Shown: positions 43,727 to 51,784, counted from the first letter of the stretch. The stretch is 64,000 nucleotides of DNA from Lentibacillus daqui (GCF_027186265.1 NZ_CP114176.1:1054001-1118000); one strand, 5' to 3'. Notes: generated from the sequence alone by a model not told the origin. Numbers and translations: made by a program.

Positions 43727-45028
43727 ATGGTGAAAAAGATGTATGGATTTATTTTATTTTCCGTGTTCGCACTTGTACTCGCGGCATGTGGTTCAGATGC
43801 GGATTCGTCAGGCAAGTCCAAAGATGAATCTGCATCTGATTCAGGTGACAGTGCCAATGATGAGGTAGAAATCTTTAGCTGGTGGACCGGTGCAGGAGAG
43901 GAGGATGGCCTGCTTGCGCTTATTGATCTTTTTGAGGAAAAACATCCGGATATTAAAATTAAGAATGCTGCTGTTGCAGGTGGGGCGGGTACAAATGCAA
44001 AGGCAGTATTGGCAACGCGCATGCAGGGGGACGATCCACCGTCAACTTTTCAGGTCCATGGTGGTGCTGAATTGAATGAAGGCTGGGTGGCGGCTGACAA
44101 AATGGAACCATTGGATGACTTTTATAAAGAGAACGATTTAATGGATAAATTCCCGGATGACCTGATTGATCTTGTCAGTAAAGACGGAAAGATTTACTCC
44201 GTGCCGGTTGATATTCACCGGGGAAATGTCTTGTTCTATAACATGAAAGTATTTGAAGAAAATGATATTGACGTACCAAAAACATTCGATGAATTTATCG
44301 CCGCTGCGGACAAATTGCAGGATGCCGGGATAACGCCACTTGCATTAGGGGATAAAGAAGGCTGGCCAGCAACCCAAGTATTGGAAAATATTTTGTTGGG
44401 TGTACTTGGTCCTGACGATTATAACAAGTTATTCGCAGGTGAAATCGAATTTGATGATAAGCGTGTCAAGAAAGCCATTGACCAATTCGATAAAATGCTT
44501 GATTACGTAAATGATGACCACGCTTCCCGTAACTGGCAGGATTCCGCTCAATTAGTAGCAAATGGGGAAGCAGCCATGATTAATATGGGTGACTGGGCAA
44601 AAGGGTATTTTAACAACGATCTGGATATGGAAACCAATAAAGACTTCGGATACTTTGCTTTTCCTGAAACAGATGGAAACTTTGTTGTAATCACGGATAC
44701 ATTCGGATTGCCACAAGGCGTTGACAATCCAGATAATGTCAAGGAATTTCTAAAGGTTCTTAGTTCTGTGGAAGGTCAAGACGCATTTAATCCGTTAAAA
44801 GGTTCCATTCCTGCACGGGTTGATGCAGATAAATCAAAGTATGATGAATACGGCAACGACGCCATGGATGATTTCAATGATTCACGATTGGTTCCAAGTC
44901 TTGCCCACGGATCAGCGGCTTCGGAAGGATTTTTAACCAAAGTCAATCAGGCAGTTAATATTTTTGTAACACAACGAGATGCGGATAATCTTATTCAGGC
45001 GTTGAAAAGCGCGGCAGCAGAGCTATAA
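43727..45028 (+). CDS. CUT1 sugar ABC transporter substrate-binding lipoprotein
   Basis: 433 residues. A lipoprotein signal with LVLAAC (Cys21) and an acidic Ser/Asp linker precede a family-1 extracellular solute-binding domain (VEIFSWWTGAGEEDGLLALIDLF, STFQVHGGAELNEGW, GEAAMINMGDWAKGYF, DTFGLPQGVDN). Such proteins deliver mono- or oligosaccharides to CUT1 permeases. The frame is open from 43502 inside the regulator gene, but ATG 43727 has AGGGGAGGGG upstream and begins the signal peptide. Two permease genes follow after a 300-base gap holding a repeat and a terminator. Confidence 0.9.
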   Translation: MVKKMYGFILFSVFALVLAACGSDADSSGKSKDESASDSGDSANDEVEIFSWWTGAGEEDGLLALIDLFEEKHPDIKIKNAAVAGGAGTNAKAVLATRMQGDDPPSTFQVHGGAELNEGWVAADKMEPLDDFYKENDLMDKFPDDLIDLVSKDGKIYSVPVDIHRGNVLFYNMKVFEENDIDVPKTFDEFIAAADKLQDAGITPLALGDKEGWPATQVLENILLGVLGPDDYNKLFAGEIEFDDKRVKKAIDQFDKMLDYVNDDHASRNWQDSAQLVANGEAAMINMGDWAKGYFNNDLDMETNKDFGYFAFPETDGNFVVITDTFGLPQGVDNPDNVKEFLKVLSSVEGQDAFNPLKGSIPARVDADKSKYDEYGNDAMDDFNDSRLVPSLAHGSAASEGFLTKVNQAVNIFVTQRDADNLIQALKSAAAEL

Positions 45029-45033
45029 GTGCG

Positions 45034-45236
45034 TGTTCAAAAGGAGGATAAAAAGGACCGAGAAGTTCAAGGTGGCGTAGCTTTGAGCACCGGAGTGTAC
45101 ATAAAAGGTACATGAGGAGTGGAAAAGCAAGCCAACGAGCTTCTTCAAAGGAAGGCCGACTAAAAACGGGCTTGCGCTCAGGCGTCGACATACCCCTTTT
45201 GCAGGGGCATGTCATTTTTACCGGACTTTTTGAACA
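45034..45236 (+). repeat. MITE-like structured repeat element, about 203 bp
   Basis: The element is bounded by inverted ends: TGTTCAAAA at 45034-45042 and TTTTTGAACA at 45227-45236. Inside are several complementary segments. GACATACCCC (45187-45196) pairs with GGGGCATGTC (45204-45213) and is followed by a T-run; a GCAAGCC segment near 45127 can pair with GGGCTTGC near 45170; and GTAC-containing arms face each other near 45100. The sequence looks like a dispersed non-coding repeat that I recall from Bacillaceae genomes, but I cannot confirm copies here. It contains no credible gene. Confidence 0.6.
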
Positions 45237-45262
45237 TCCTCTATAAACATAAGTAATTGGAT

Positions 45263-45302
45263 GGAGGCTGTCTTATTTATGGCAACAGCCTCCAGATTTT
45301 TT
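45263..45302 (+). terminator. Rho-independent terminator between binding-protein and permease genes
   Basis: GGAGGCTGT (45263-45271) pairs perfectly with ACAGCCTCC (45285-45293) and is followed by a T6 tract. Readthrough would set a lower level of permease than of binding protein. Confidence 0.8.
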
Positions 45303-45341
45303 GACTGATAAGCTTGGATCCTCTTGATAGGAGGCGATGAT

Positions 45342-46280
45342 ATGGAGAGAGAAATACAAATCAAGCGTAAGAAGCGGTTGACAAAGGATCAGTGGACAGC
45401 AATAGCTTTTTTAATTCCATCCTTTATATTGATTCTCATTTTTGTTTACGGATTTATCGGCTGGACCGGATATGTTTCATTAAGTAACTGGAATACGTTA
45501 GTTCCGGATTTATCATTTGCCGGATTGAAAAACTATATCTATTTATTTCATGATTTTCGCTTTCAGGCAGATCTGAGAAATACATTATTTTTTACCGTGC
45601 TATTTATTGCTCTGGTGATTGTGTTGGGAATGGGAATTGCTATTCTGATCGATCAAAAGCTTAAAGGGGAATCTATTTTCCGAAATATATTTTTATTCCC
45701 GATGGCTCTATCATTCATTGTGACCGGGGTCGTTTGGCAATGGCTGCTTAATCCGTCAACAGGGTTTAACCATTTCTTGAACATGGTTGGTATTGAACCG
45801 AAATGGTATACGGACACCAATGTGTTAGCCGGGTTTCAGTGGGGAAGCATTGAGTTCGGCTTGCCCGTTGCAATTATTGCGGTTGTTATTGCAGCGGTAT
45901 GGCAAATGACCGGTTTTTCGTTGGCTATGTATTTGGCGGGACTCCGGGGCATTTCGGATGAACTTCGGGAAGCAGCACGCATAGACGGAGCGAGTGAATT
46001 TCAGGTATATCGAAAAGTTGTATTGCCTATGCTTATGCCAATTACAGTGAGTGTCATTATTATTATGGCCCATATCTCCTTAAAAATATTTGATCTGATC
46101 TACGCGATGACCGGATCTGGAGCCAATTTTGTAACGGATGTTCCTGGTGTCTATATGTTTGAGACAACGTTTAGAGGAAATTATTATGCAAATGGAGCAG
46201 CAATTGCTATTATCATGTTGCTGTTGGTCGCGATATTTATTGTTCCATATTTATGGAATAGTCGAAAGGGGGATCAATAG
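45342..46280 (+). CDS. CUT1 sugar ABC transporter permease (MalF/MsmF-like)
   Basis: 312 residues, six membrane helices. The coupling EAA loop reads SDELREAARIDGASEFQVYRKV. The N-terminal KRKKRLTKDQWTAIAFLIPSF is typical of these permeases. An in-frame TTG at 45324 overlaps AGGAGG; ATG 45342 is correctly spaced. Its stop codon overlaps the next start. The cytoplasmic ATPase is not encoded here and would be supplied by a shared MsmX/MsiK-type protein. Confidence 0.92.
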   Translation: MEREIQIKRKKRLTKDQWTAIAFLIPSFILILIFVYGFIGWTGYVSLSNWNTLVPDLSFAGLKNYIYLFHDFRFQADLRNTLFFTVLFIALVIVLGMGIAILIDQKLKGESIFRNIFLFPMALSFIVTGVVWQWLLNPSTGFNHFLNMVGIEPKWYTDTNVLAGFQWGSIEFGLPVAIIAVVIAAVWQMTGFSLAMYLAGLRGISDELREAARIDGASEFQVYRKVVLPMLMPITVSVIIIMAHISLKIFDLIYAMTGSGANFVTDVPGVYMFETTFRGNYYANGAAIAIIMLLLVAIFIVPYLWNSRKGDQ

Positions 46281-47101
46281 TGGCAGCATCCTATATTGGT
46301 AAATTCATTAAATACTTGATTCTCATCGTTTTGGCTATTTTATTTTTGATGCCAATCTACGTCATCATTGTCACGAGTTTAAAGCCATTGGATGAAGTAT
46401 CACTTGAGCAAATGTGGGCATTACCAACAACGATTGATTTCAGCTCGTATGCCCAAGCTTTTACAAACCTGGCACCCAACTTTTGGAACAGTGTTTATCT
46501 GGTAATCCCTGCGACTTTATTGTCAGCTTTACTTGGTGCTATGAATGGATATGTGTTATCTAAGTGGAAATTTAAAGGGTCGAATACGATATTTACGATT
46601 ATTCTTTTCGGCATGTTTATACCATACCAAAGTATTTTGATTCCATTAATCCAATTTTTACGGTCAATCGATTTATATAATACAATTTCGGGATTGGTAC
46701 TGGTTCATGTTGTCTATGGTCTGCCAATAACTACGTTGATGTTTCGCAATTTTTATGCCAGTATCCCGGACACGATGATCGAAGCTGCAAAAATCGATGG
46801 TGCTAGTTTTTTGGGGATTTTCCGGCATATTATGATTCCCCTGTCGATCACGGGGTTTGTTGTTGTAGCAATTTGGCAGTTTACAAATATTTGGAATGAA
46901 TTTTTGTTTGCTGTAACCATTACAACGTCAGATAAACAACCAATTATGGTCGCTCTGCAAAACTTATCCGGCAGTCAGATTGTTCAATGGAATGTGCAAA
47001 TGGCTGGGGCATTACTAGCTGCATTGCCAACATTGCTTGTCTATATCTTTTTAGGTAAGTATTTTGTCAGGGGCTTGTTGGCAGGATCGGTGAAAGGATA
47101 G
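46280..47101 (+). CDS. CUT1 sugar ABC transporter permease (MalG/MsmG-like)
   Basis: 273 residues, six helices, EAA loop IPDTMIEAAKIDGASFLGIFRHI, and the typical FMPIYVIIVTSLK-like start region (read LFLMPIYVIIVTSLKP). The GTG start shares its first base with the TAG of the previous gene, and AAAGGGGGA provides the ribosome site. No glycoside hydrolase or catabolic gene follows, so the imported sugar cannot be inferred from neighbours. Confidence 0.92.
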   Translation: MAASYIGKFIKYLILIVLAILFLMPIYVIIVTSLKPLDEVSLEQMWALPTTIDFSSYAQAFTNLAPNFWNSVYLVIPATLLSALLGAMNGYVLSKWKFKGSNTIFTIILFGMFIPYQSILIPLIQFLRSIDLYNTISGLVLVHVVYGLPITTLMFRNFYASIPDTMIEAAKIDGASFLGIFRHIMIPLSITGFVVVAIWQFTNIWNEFLFAVTITTSDKQPIMVALQNLSGSQIVQWNVQMAGALLAALPTLLVYIFLGKYFVRGLLAGSVKG

Positions 47102-47137
47102 CTTACTTTCTGGGATTCTCTATGACGAGTAATAAGA

Positions 47138-47166
47138 CTCTCACCCAAAAATTGTCTGGGTGGGAG
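47138..47166 (+). terminator. Stem-loop after the permease genes
   Basis: CTCTCACCCA (47138-47147) pairs with TGGGTGGGAG (47157-47166) with one G-T pair. It lacks a T-tract, so termination efficiency is doubtful. Confidence 0.45.
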
Positions 47167-47215
47167 ATGAGAAATAGGTGGTATGAAAGTGAGGTTTGGA
47201 TTGATTTATAGTTGG

Positions 47216-47252
47216 AAAAGCGCTGCAAACTCAAAGATTCCGCAGCGCTTTT
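47216..47252. terminator. Bidirectional terminator between permease and SDR genes
   Basis: AAAAGCGCTGC (47216-47226) is the exact complement of GCAGCGCTTTT (47242-47252). With A/T-rich flanks it can serve the plus-strand permeases and the minus-strand SDR, whose stop codon is at 47260. Confidence 0.75.
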
Positions 47253-47259
47253 GTTCTAT

Positions 47260-48051
47260 CTACAATGCCTTGACCAGTCCACCATCAACGACAAGTGTTT
47301 GCCCGGTTACATACGTATTTGCCTGGGAACATAGGAAGACAACCATCTTGGCAAACTCATCCGGTTCACCGTAACGTTGCATGGGAATCGATTGTTCTGA
47401 TTTTTTTCTTTGCTCATCCGGGTCCATGTTTTGCTTTTTCGCAGTGATTTGATCGAGACTAGTCACCCGGTCAGTCGCAATCCTGCCTGGCCCAATCGTA
47501 TTGATTAAAATATTGTCCGCTGCAAGTTCCTGTGACAAGCTTTTGGCAAGACCAACAATCCCCGCCCGAAACGTATTGGACAAAATCAGATTGTCCAATG
47601 TCTGTTTAATGGATGAGGACGTGATATTAACAATGTGCCCGCTTTGTTGCTTTTTCATATATGGCAGTGCTTCACGGATTGCCCGGACAAAACTTAACAG
47701 GTTTAATTCAAATGCGTTTTGCCAGGCGTCGTCATCAAAATCATCAAATAAACCAGCAGGAGGACCGCCCGCATTATTGACAAGGATATCAATCGTTCCA
47801 TGTTTCGCAGCTGCTTTCGCGATTAATTGTTTGATGGAATCAGGGTTGGTAATGTCACAAACTTGATAGTGAACATGCGCATTCCCTGTTTCTTTTTGGA
47901 TCTCATTTTTTGTTTTCTCCAGTTCACTTTCATTCCGGCTGGCGATGAAAACATGTGCCCCTTCCTCCGCAAATAGGTGTGCAGTTGCTTTGCCCAAACC
48001 TTTACTAGATGCCAATACAACAACCGACTTGCCTTCAAGACCTAAATTCAT
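47260..48051 (-). CDS. SDR family oxidoreductase with altered catalytic site
   Basis: 263 residues of SDR fold: VVVLASSKGLGKATAHLFAE as nucleotide motif, NNAGGPPAG, SGHIVNITSSS, PGRIATDR, and the terminal TGQTLVVDGGLVKAL. In place of the usual Tyr-x-x-x-Lys the sequence reads NLILSNTFRAGIVGLAK, so the catalytic Tyr is missing. This matches a divergent SDR subgroup annotated as 3-oxoacyl-ACP reductase homologues. GGAGGTCATTCC precedes ATG 48051; the ORF start at 48069 is inside that ribosome site. It is divergent to queF and its substrate is unknown. Confidence 0.85.
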   Translation of the reverse strand: MNLGLEGKSVVVLASSKGLGKATAHLFAEEGAHVFIASRNESELEKTKNEIQKETGNAHVHYQVCDITNPDSIKQLIAKAAAKHGTIDILVNNAGGPPAGLFDDFDDDAWQNAFELNLLSFVRAIREALPYMKKQQSGHIVNITSSSIKQTLDNLILSNTFRAGIVGLAKSLSQELAADNILINTIGPGRIATDRVTSLDQITAKKQNMDPDEQRKKSEQSIPMQRYGEPDEFAKMVVFLCSQANTYVTGQTLVVDGGLVKAL

Positions 48052-48146
48052 GGAATGACCTCCAATCAAATTTTTACTTGTGTTTTTATTATGAAATGAG
48101 GTGGGACGAAATTCAAATGTTAAGCTGGATAACCTCTAAATTAACG

Positions 48147-48175
48147 TTGACATCCTCAAGCCTTCCAGATATAAT
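48147..48175 (+). promoter_or_regulatory. Consensus sigma-A promoter of queF
   Basis: TTGACA at 48147-48152, a 17-base spacer and TATAAT at 48170-48175. Both hexamers are perfect, and transcription would start about 30 bases before the riboswitch. Confidence 0.85.
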
Positions 48176-48213
48176 TACCAGCAGAAACAATGGGTGAATA
48201 CCTAACTATACTG

Positions 48214-48251
48214 GAGAGGTTCTTAGTTCAACCCTCTATAAAAAACTAAGG
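48214..48251 (+). promoter_or_regulatory. PreQ1 class I riboswitch
   Basis: AGAGGTTCTTAG begins the aptamer: AGAGG (48215-48219) pairs with CCTCT (48233-48237) as P1, an A-rich tail follows, and CTAAGG (48246-48251) can reach back to the TTAG loop to make the H-type pseudoknot. It is almost identical to the queC aptamer of Bacillus subtilis. Its tail also pairs with CCTTAG at 48283-48288, so it links directly to the terminator. It controls queF, a queuosine-pathway gene. Confidence 0.92.
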
Positions 48252-48270
48252 ACAAAACATGTCATGATCC

Positions 48271-48306
48271 AAAAACCATGTGCCTTAGGGGACCATGGTT
48301 TTTTTA
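48271..48306 (+). terminator. Riboswitch expression platform terminator
   Basis: AAAAACCATG (48271-48280) pairs with CATGGTTTTT (48294-48303), followed by more T residues. The loop contains CCTTAG, complementary to the aptamer tail CTAAGG, so antiterminator and pseudoknot/terminator exclude each other. PreQ1 should switch queF off. Confidence 0.88.
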
Positions 48307-48327
48307 TGGAGTAAAGGAGGATTTAAC

Positions 48328-48825
48328 GTGGCAGGGCGCGATGATAATGACTTGACTGATCTTACTTTGTTAGGCAGTCAAGGAACAACATATGCCTTTG
48401 ATTACACACCGGAAGTATTGGAGACATTTGATAACAAGCATCCGAATAGGGATTATTTTGTGAAATTTAACTGCCCTGAGTTTACAACGCTTTGTCCGAA
48501 AACTGGACAGCCGGATTTTGGAACCGTTTATATCAGCTATATTCCAGATCAAAAGATGGTAGAAAGCAAATCACTAAAGCTGTATCTATTCAGTTTTCGT
48601 AATCATGGGGATTTTCATGAAGACAGTATGAATATCATTATGAATGACCTGATTGATCTAATGGATCCGCGTTACATTGAGGTGTGGGGAAAGTTTACAC
48701 CTAGAGGCGGTATTTCAATTGATCCATATTGTAACTATGGCAAACCAGGTACCAAATTTGCGCAAATGGCTGACCATCGGTTGATGAATCATGATTTGAA
48801 TCCAGAGAAAATAGACAATCGTTAA
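48328..48825 (+). CDS. queF: NADPH-dependent 7-cyano-7-deazaguanine reductase
   Basis: 165 residues, the short type I QueF. It reduces preQ0 nitrile to preQ1 amine in queuosine synthesis. Catalytic Cys56 (TTLCPKTGQPD) forms the thioimide and Asp63 protonates it; SKSLKLYLFSFRNHGDFHED carries the substrate residues His97 and Glu98. The start is GTG 48328 with AAAGGAGG seven bases before. It stands alone, without queCDE, under the preQ1 riboswitch, and a terminator follows at 49043. Confidence 0.95.
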   Translation: MAGRDDNDLTDLTLLGSQGTTYAFDYTPEVLETFDNKHPNRDYFVKFNCPEFTTLCPKTGQPDFGTVYISYIPDQKMVESKSLKLYLFSFRNHGDFHEDSMNIIMNDLIDLMDPRYIEVWGKFTPRGGISIDPYCNYGKPGTKFAQMADHRLMNHDLNPEKIDNR

Positions 48826-48850
48826 TTTGTATCAATTACTCTGGAAACCC

Positions 48851-49033
48851 CGCAAATCACTGCTACATATCAGTATTGGCGGCGATGGATCCGTACTGAT
48901 TTAGCCGTATGAATGGCTGATTATTGGTGCCTGGGTCATCCTTGGAGTCATACGCTATAACGTGACTATTGGGAACAACGGCAAAAAGTATTCCAATAAA
49001 CACATGGAGAAGGAATTGAATCGCGTTGCATGA
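48851..49033 (+). pseudogene. Possible remnant of a small gene (in-frame stop)
   Basis: A frame of about 60 codons reads KSLLHISIGGDGSVLI, an amber stop at 48902, then PYEWLIIGAWVILGVIRYN and on to KHMEKELNRVA before a stop at 49031. The middle looks like a membrane helix followed by a charged tail, which is gene-like, but there is no start codon or ribosome site. I do not recognise a family. It may be pure chance. Confidence 0.25.
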
Positions 49034-49042
49034 CAGATTTTG

Positions 49043-49074
49043 AGCGAACCGCGGTGAATCGTTGGTTCGCTTTT
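49043..49074 (+). terminator. Rho-independent terminator downstream of queF
   Basis: AGCGAACC (49043-49050) pairs with GGTTCGCT (49064-49071), followed by TTTT-type sequence. No further feature is seen between here and 49340. Confidence 0.6.
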
Positions 49075-49344
49075 ACATAACTAAAATTGCAAAATAATGA
49101 TTCGCAATAGTTATTGCATTCAAAAAAGTGTTGATTTATAATATAGTTAAAACCACATTGACAGGTTCCAAAATGATTTTTTTTGCATTTTATATAGTAA
49201 GCACCTTTATTACTAAATTCCTTTTAGTGCGTATGTACAAAGCCCGTTTTATCTTGTGGACAAATAACAGGATAGGAATAAAAATGCAGAAGATGGTTTC
49301 CGTAAAACCGAAACCTAAATGAAATCCGGAAATGAGCTAAGAAT

Positions 49345-49358
49345 TGTAAACGCGTTCA
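49345..49358 (+). promoter_or_regulatory. cre-like site upstream of the M24 hydrolase gene
   Basis: TGTAAACGCGTTCA differs from the cre consensus at one position (G for T at position 10). It lies 55 bases before the start codon. CcpA control is possible. Confidence 0.4.
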
Positions 49359-49412
49359 TTCACTATCCTGTTGTTCAGCAAGTTATATTTGCTTGAGAGG
49401 ATGGGATGAGGG

Positions 49413-50600
49413 ATGTTAACATTTTCGGTTTCGGAGTTTAAGGAACGATTAGTGAAAACAAAACAGCGGATGACAAATGCCGGGGTTGATATTTTGCTGG
49501 TGACCGATCCAGCAAACATGAATTATTTAACAGGGTATGATGCCTGGTCATTTTATGTTCATCAGGTGCTTATTATCCTGATCGATGAAGAACAGCCGAT
49601 TTGGGTGGGGCGTGGTCAAGATGCAAGTGCGGCCAGTCACACTACTTGGCTGGATGATGATCATATTATTCCATATGGCGATCATTATGTGCAGTCAACC
49701 CAGAGGCATCCAATGGACTTTGTTTGTGATTTGTTAAAAATGCGAAAACGAGATAAGCAAACGATTGCCGTTGAATGTGATGCGTATTATTTTACGGCTA
49801 AATGCTATTTGCAACTTGTGAAAGGTTTGCCAAATGCGACATTTAAAGATGGTACCAATATGGTTAACTGGGTTCGGATTGTCAAGTCGGATCAAGAAAT
49901 CGCTTATATGAAACGAGCCGGCAAAATCGCGGAAAAGGCGATGCAGACCGCGTTTGACATGATGGATGAAGGGGTAAGAGAATGTGATGTTGTTGCAGGC
50001 ATTGCTCATGCTCAAATAAGCGGCCTGGAGGATTTTGGTGGTGATTACCCAGCAATTGTTCCATTATTGCCAACAGGTGAAAAAACCTCAGCATGTCATT
50101 TAACGTGGACCGAGGATCGTTTTAAACAGGGGGATCCAGCGATTATTGAATTGGCAGGTTGTTATAAACGTTACCATTCACCATTGGCCCGAACGATTGT
50201 AATTGGTGTGCCGACTGAACGAATGCAGTATGTCGCGGACTGTGTCGTAGAAGGGTTAAATGCAGCACTGGATGCAGTCAAACCTGGTATAACCTGCGAG
50301 GAACTTGAAATGGTTTGGCGTAGAGTTATTGAGAAAAATGGTATTAAAAAAGAATCACGGATGGGCTATTCGATGGGATTGAATTACCCACCAGACTGGG
50401 GAGAGCATACGGCAAGCTTAAGGCCTGGAGATCGTACTATTCTGGAGCCAAACATGACTTTCCATTTGATCCCGGGAATATGGATGGAGAATATGGGTGT
50501 AGAAATTAGTGAATCATTCCGGGTTACCGAAACAGGCTGTGAATTATTAGCTGATTTTCCGCGTGAATTGATGGTGAAGCCGCATATCAGACTGGCATAA
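49413..50600 (+). CDS. Ectoine hydrolase-like M24 family protein (DoeA/EutD-like)
   Basis: 395 residues with a creatinase N-terminal domain (about 1-150) and an M24 pita-bread domain. FHLIPGIWMENMGVEISESF, GYSMGLNYPPDWGEH and ILEPNMTFHLIP match the DoeA/EutD ectoine hydrolase group. The Asp metal ligands of true prolidases are replaced: IIELAGCYKRYHSPLART has Glu246 where the first Asp should be, as in EutD, which works without metal through a Glu. DoeA opens ectoine to N-acetyl-diaminobutyrate. A related cyclic amidine or amide substrate is also possible. GAGAGGATGGGATGAGGG precedes the ATG. Confidence 0.72.
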   Translation: MLTFSVSEFKERLVKTKQRMTNAGVDILLVTDPANMNYLTGYDAWSFYVHQVLIILIDEEQPIWVGRGQDASAASHTTWLDDDHIIPYGDHYVQSTQRHPMDFVCDLLKMRKRDKQTIAVECDAYYFTAKCYLQLVKGLPNATFKDGTNMVNWVRIVKSDQEIAYMKRAGKIAEKAMQTAFDMMDEGVRECDVVAGIAHAQISGLEDFGGDYPAIVPLLPTGEKTSACHLTWTEDRFKQGDPAIIELAGCYKRYHSPLARTIVIGVPTERMQYVADCVVEGLNAALDAVKPGITCEELEMVWRRVIEKNGIKKESRMGYSMGLNYPPDWGEHTASLRPGDRTILEPNMTFHLIPGIWMENMGVEISESFRVTETGCELLADFPRELMVKPHIRLA

Positions 50601-50611
50601 TACGAAAGAGA

Positions 50612-50656
50612 TTAGCCCCTCACTACTCTAATGCGTTAATGTAGTGAGGGGGCTAA
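50612..50656. terminator. Bidirectional stem-loop between convergent genes
   Basis: TTAGCCCCTCACTAC (50612-50626) pairs with GTAGTGAGGGGGCTAA (50641-50656) with one bulged base. It lies 12 bases after the M24 stop and 16 bases after the dehydrogenase stop on the other strand. Confidence 0.7.
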
Positions 50657-50671
50657 CCGCATATGTCCTTC

Positions 50672-51646
50672 TTACTCAGCTTTTATTTTGATTAAATTCG
50701 GCGGTGTCTTCCCATTCAAACCGGCTTCTAAATTATACGCAGCAAGTTCTGACATTTTTAGCTCGGTTTCATGTGTGGATGACCCAATATGAGGGGTGGT
50801 CACCACATTTTTTAATGCTAGTAGCGGATTATCTATAGCGACTGGTTCGGTAGCAAACACATCCAAACCTGCTGCGGCTATGTCGCCGTTTTGTAATGCC
50901 CGGATCAATGCCGGTTCATCAACTGTTTTTCCACGCGAGCCATTAATAAACATGGCAGATGGTTTCATCATTTGGAATTCCTTTTCTCCCATCAGGCCTT
51001 TCGTTTCGTTTGTTAATGGTGTAATCAAACAAACAAAATCAGCTTCACCTAATAATCCGTCAAGACTACGATAGGAAGCGGCGAATTTTTCTTCTGCTTC
51101 AGGTTTTCGGCTGCGGCTATGATACAAAATGTTCATATCGAAACCAAAATGGGCACGTTGGGCGAGTGCTTTACCAATACGTCCCATGCCAATAATGCCA
51201 AGGGTTTTGTGGTGAACATCTACTCCAAAATACTCGGGGCCGATTGCCTCTTGTTTCCATTCTCCATTTTTTACAAGCCGGTCAAGTTCCGGTATTCGTC
51301 TTGCAGTTGCGATTAAAATGCCAAAAATCGTATCGGCAACCGTATCATTAAGTACATCCGGTGTGTTGGTTGCCATGATTCCCCGTTTATTAAGTTCTTC
51401 TAAATCCAGGTTGCTATAGCCAACGGAAACATTACTAATAATTTTCAATTTTGGTGCTTGCTCCAACAATTCCCGATCAACCACCAATTCTAAGCCAATA
51501 ATTCCTTCAGTTTCCTGTAAACAGGTTAAAAACGCTTTATCAGTTTTTGTGTCGATATCTTTAAAAAAGTGTACATCATATTTTTGTTGCAATGCTTCTA
51601 AGACAGGTTTTTCCACACGGTTATAAGCAATAACTTTCCTCTTCAT
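50672..51646 (-). CDS. D-isomer-specific 2-hydroxyacid dehydrogenase (glyoxylate/2-ketogluconate reductase type)
   Basis: 324 residues. The substrate domain has IISNVSVGYSNLDLEEL and the NAD(P)-binding motif is LGIIGMGRIGKALAQRA. The catalytic Arg is in INGSRGKTVDE, Glu in LDVFATEP and His in TTPHIGSSTHETE. Such enzymes reduce glyoxylate, hydroxypyruvate or 2-keto sugar acids, or oxidise D-2-hydroxy acids. ATG 51646 has GGAGG seven bases upstream; the ORF start at 51664 overlaps it. It is divergent from the M20-eutB-like operon and convergent with the M24 gene, so it sits inside this catabolic region. Confidence 0.9.
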   Translation of the reverse strand: MKRKVIAYNRVEKPVLEALQQKYDVHFFKDIDTKTDKAFLTCLQETEGIIGLELVVDRELLEQAPKLKIISNVSVGYSNLDLEELNKRGIMATNTPDVLNDTVADTIFGILIATARRIPELDRLVKNGEWKQEAIGPEYFGVDVHHKTLGIIGMGRIGKALAQRAHFGFDMNILYHSRSRKPEAEEKFAASYRSLDGLLGEADFVCLITPLTNETKGLMGEKEFQMMKPSAMFINGSRGKTVDEPALIRALQNGDIAAAGLDVFATEPVAIDNPLLALKNVVTTPHIGSSTHETELKMSELAAYNLEAGLNGKTPPNLIKIKAE

Positions 51647-51754
51647 ACGATTCCTCCATTTCACACACCATCCTACCTTAAAAATAGCGATATTTTATCA
51701 TGAAGTCAACACGCTAAAAGGAATATTTCAAATTATAGGATGTTGATTGACAAT

Positions 51755-51784
51755 TTGAATAGTCTGAATTAATCTGAATATAAT
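51755..51784 (+). promoter_or_regulatory. Putative promoter of the M20-eutB-like operon, with phased GAAT repeats
   Basis: TTGAAT at 51755-51760, an 18-base spacer and TATAAT at 51779-51784. GAAT recurs at 51757, 51766, 51776 and 51787, spaced 9-11 bases, about one helical turn, which may mark a regulator binding on one face of the DNA. Confidence 0.5.

Noticed and set aside
45034..45236. CRISPR, group II intron or tRNA-like element at the 45-kb repeat
   Set aside because: There are no regular spacers, no intron domain V or reverse transcriptase, and no cloverleaf; a MITE-like structured repeat fits better.
49128..49322. A 64-codon hydrophobic reading frame between queF and the M24 gene
   Set aside because: It starts with TTG without a ribosome site, has no recognisable family and lies in A/T-rich intergenic DNA where such frames arise by chance.
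49413..50600. Ordinary Xaa-Pro dipeptidase
   Set aside because: The Asp metal ligands of M24 peptidases are replaced and the NYPPDWGEH and PGIWMEN blocks match ectoine-hydrolase-like proteins instead, although only moderately certain.
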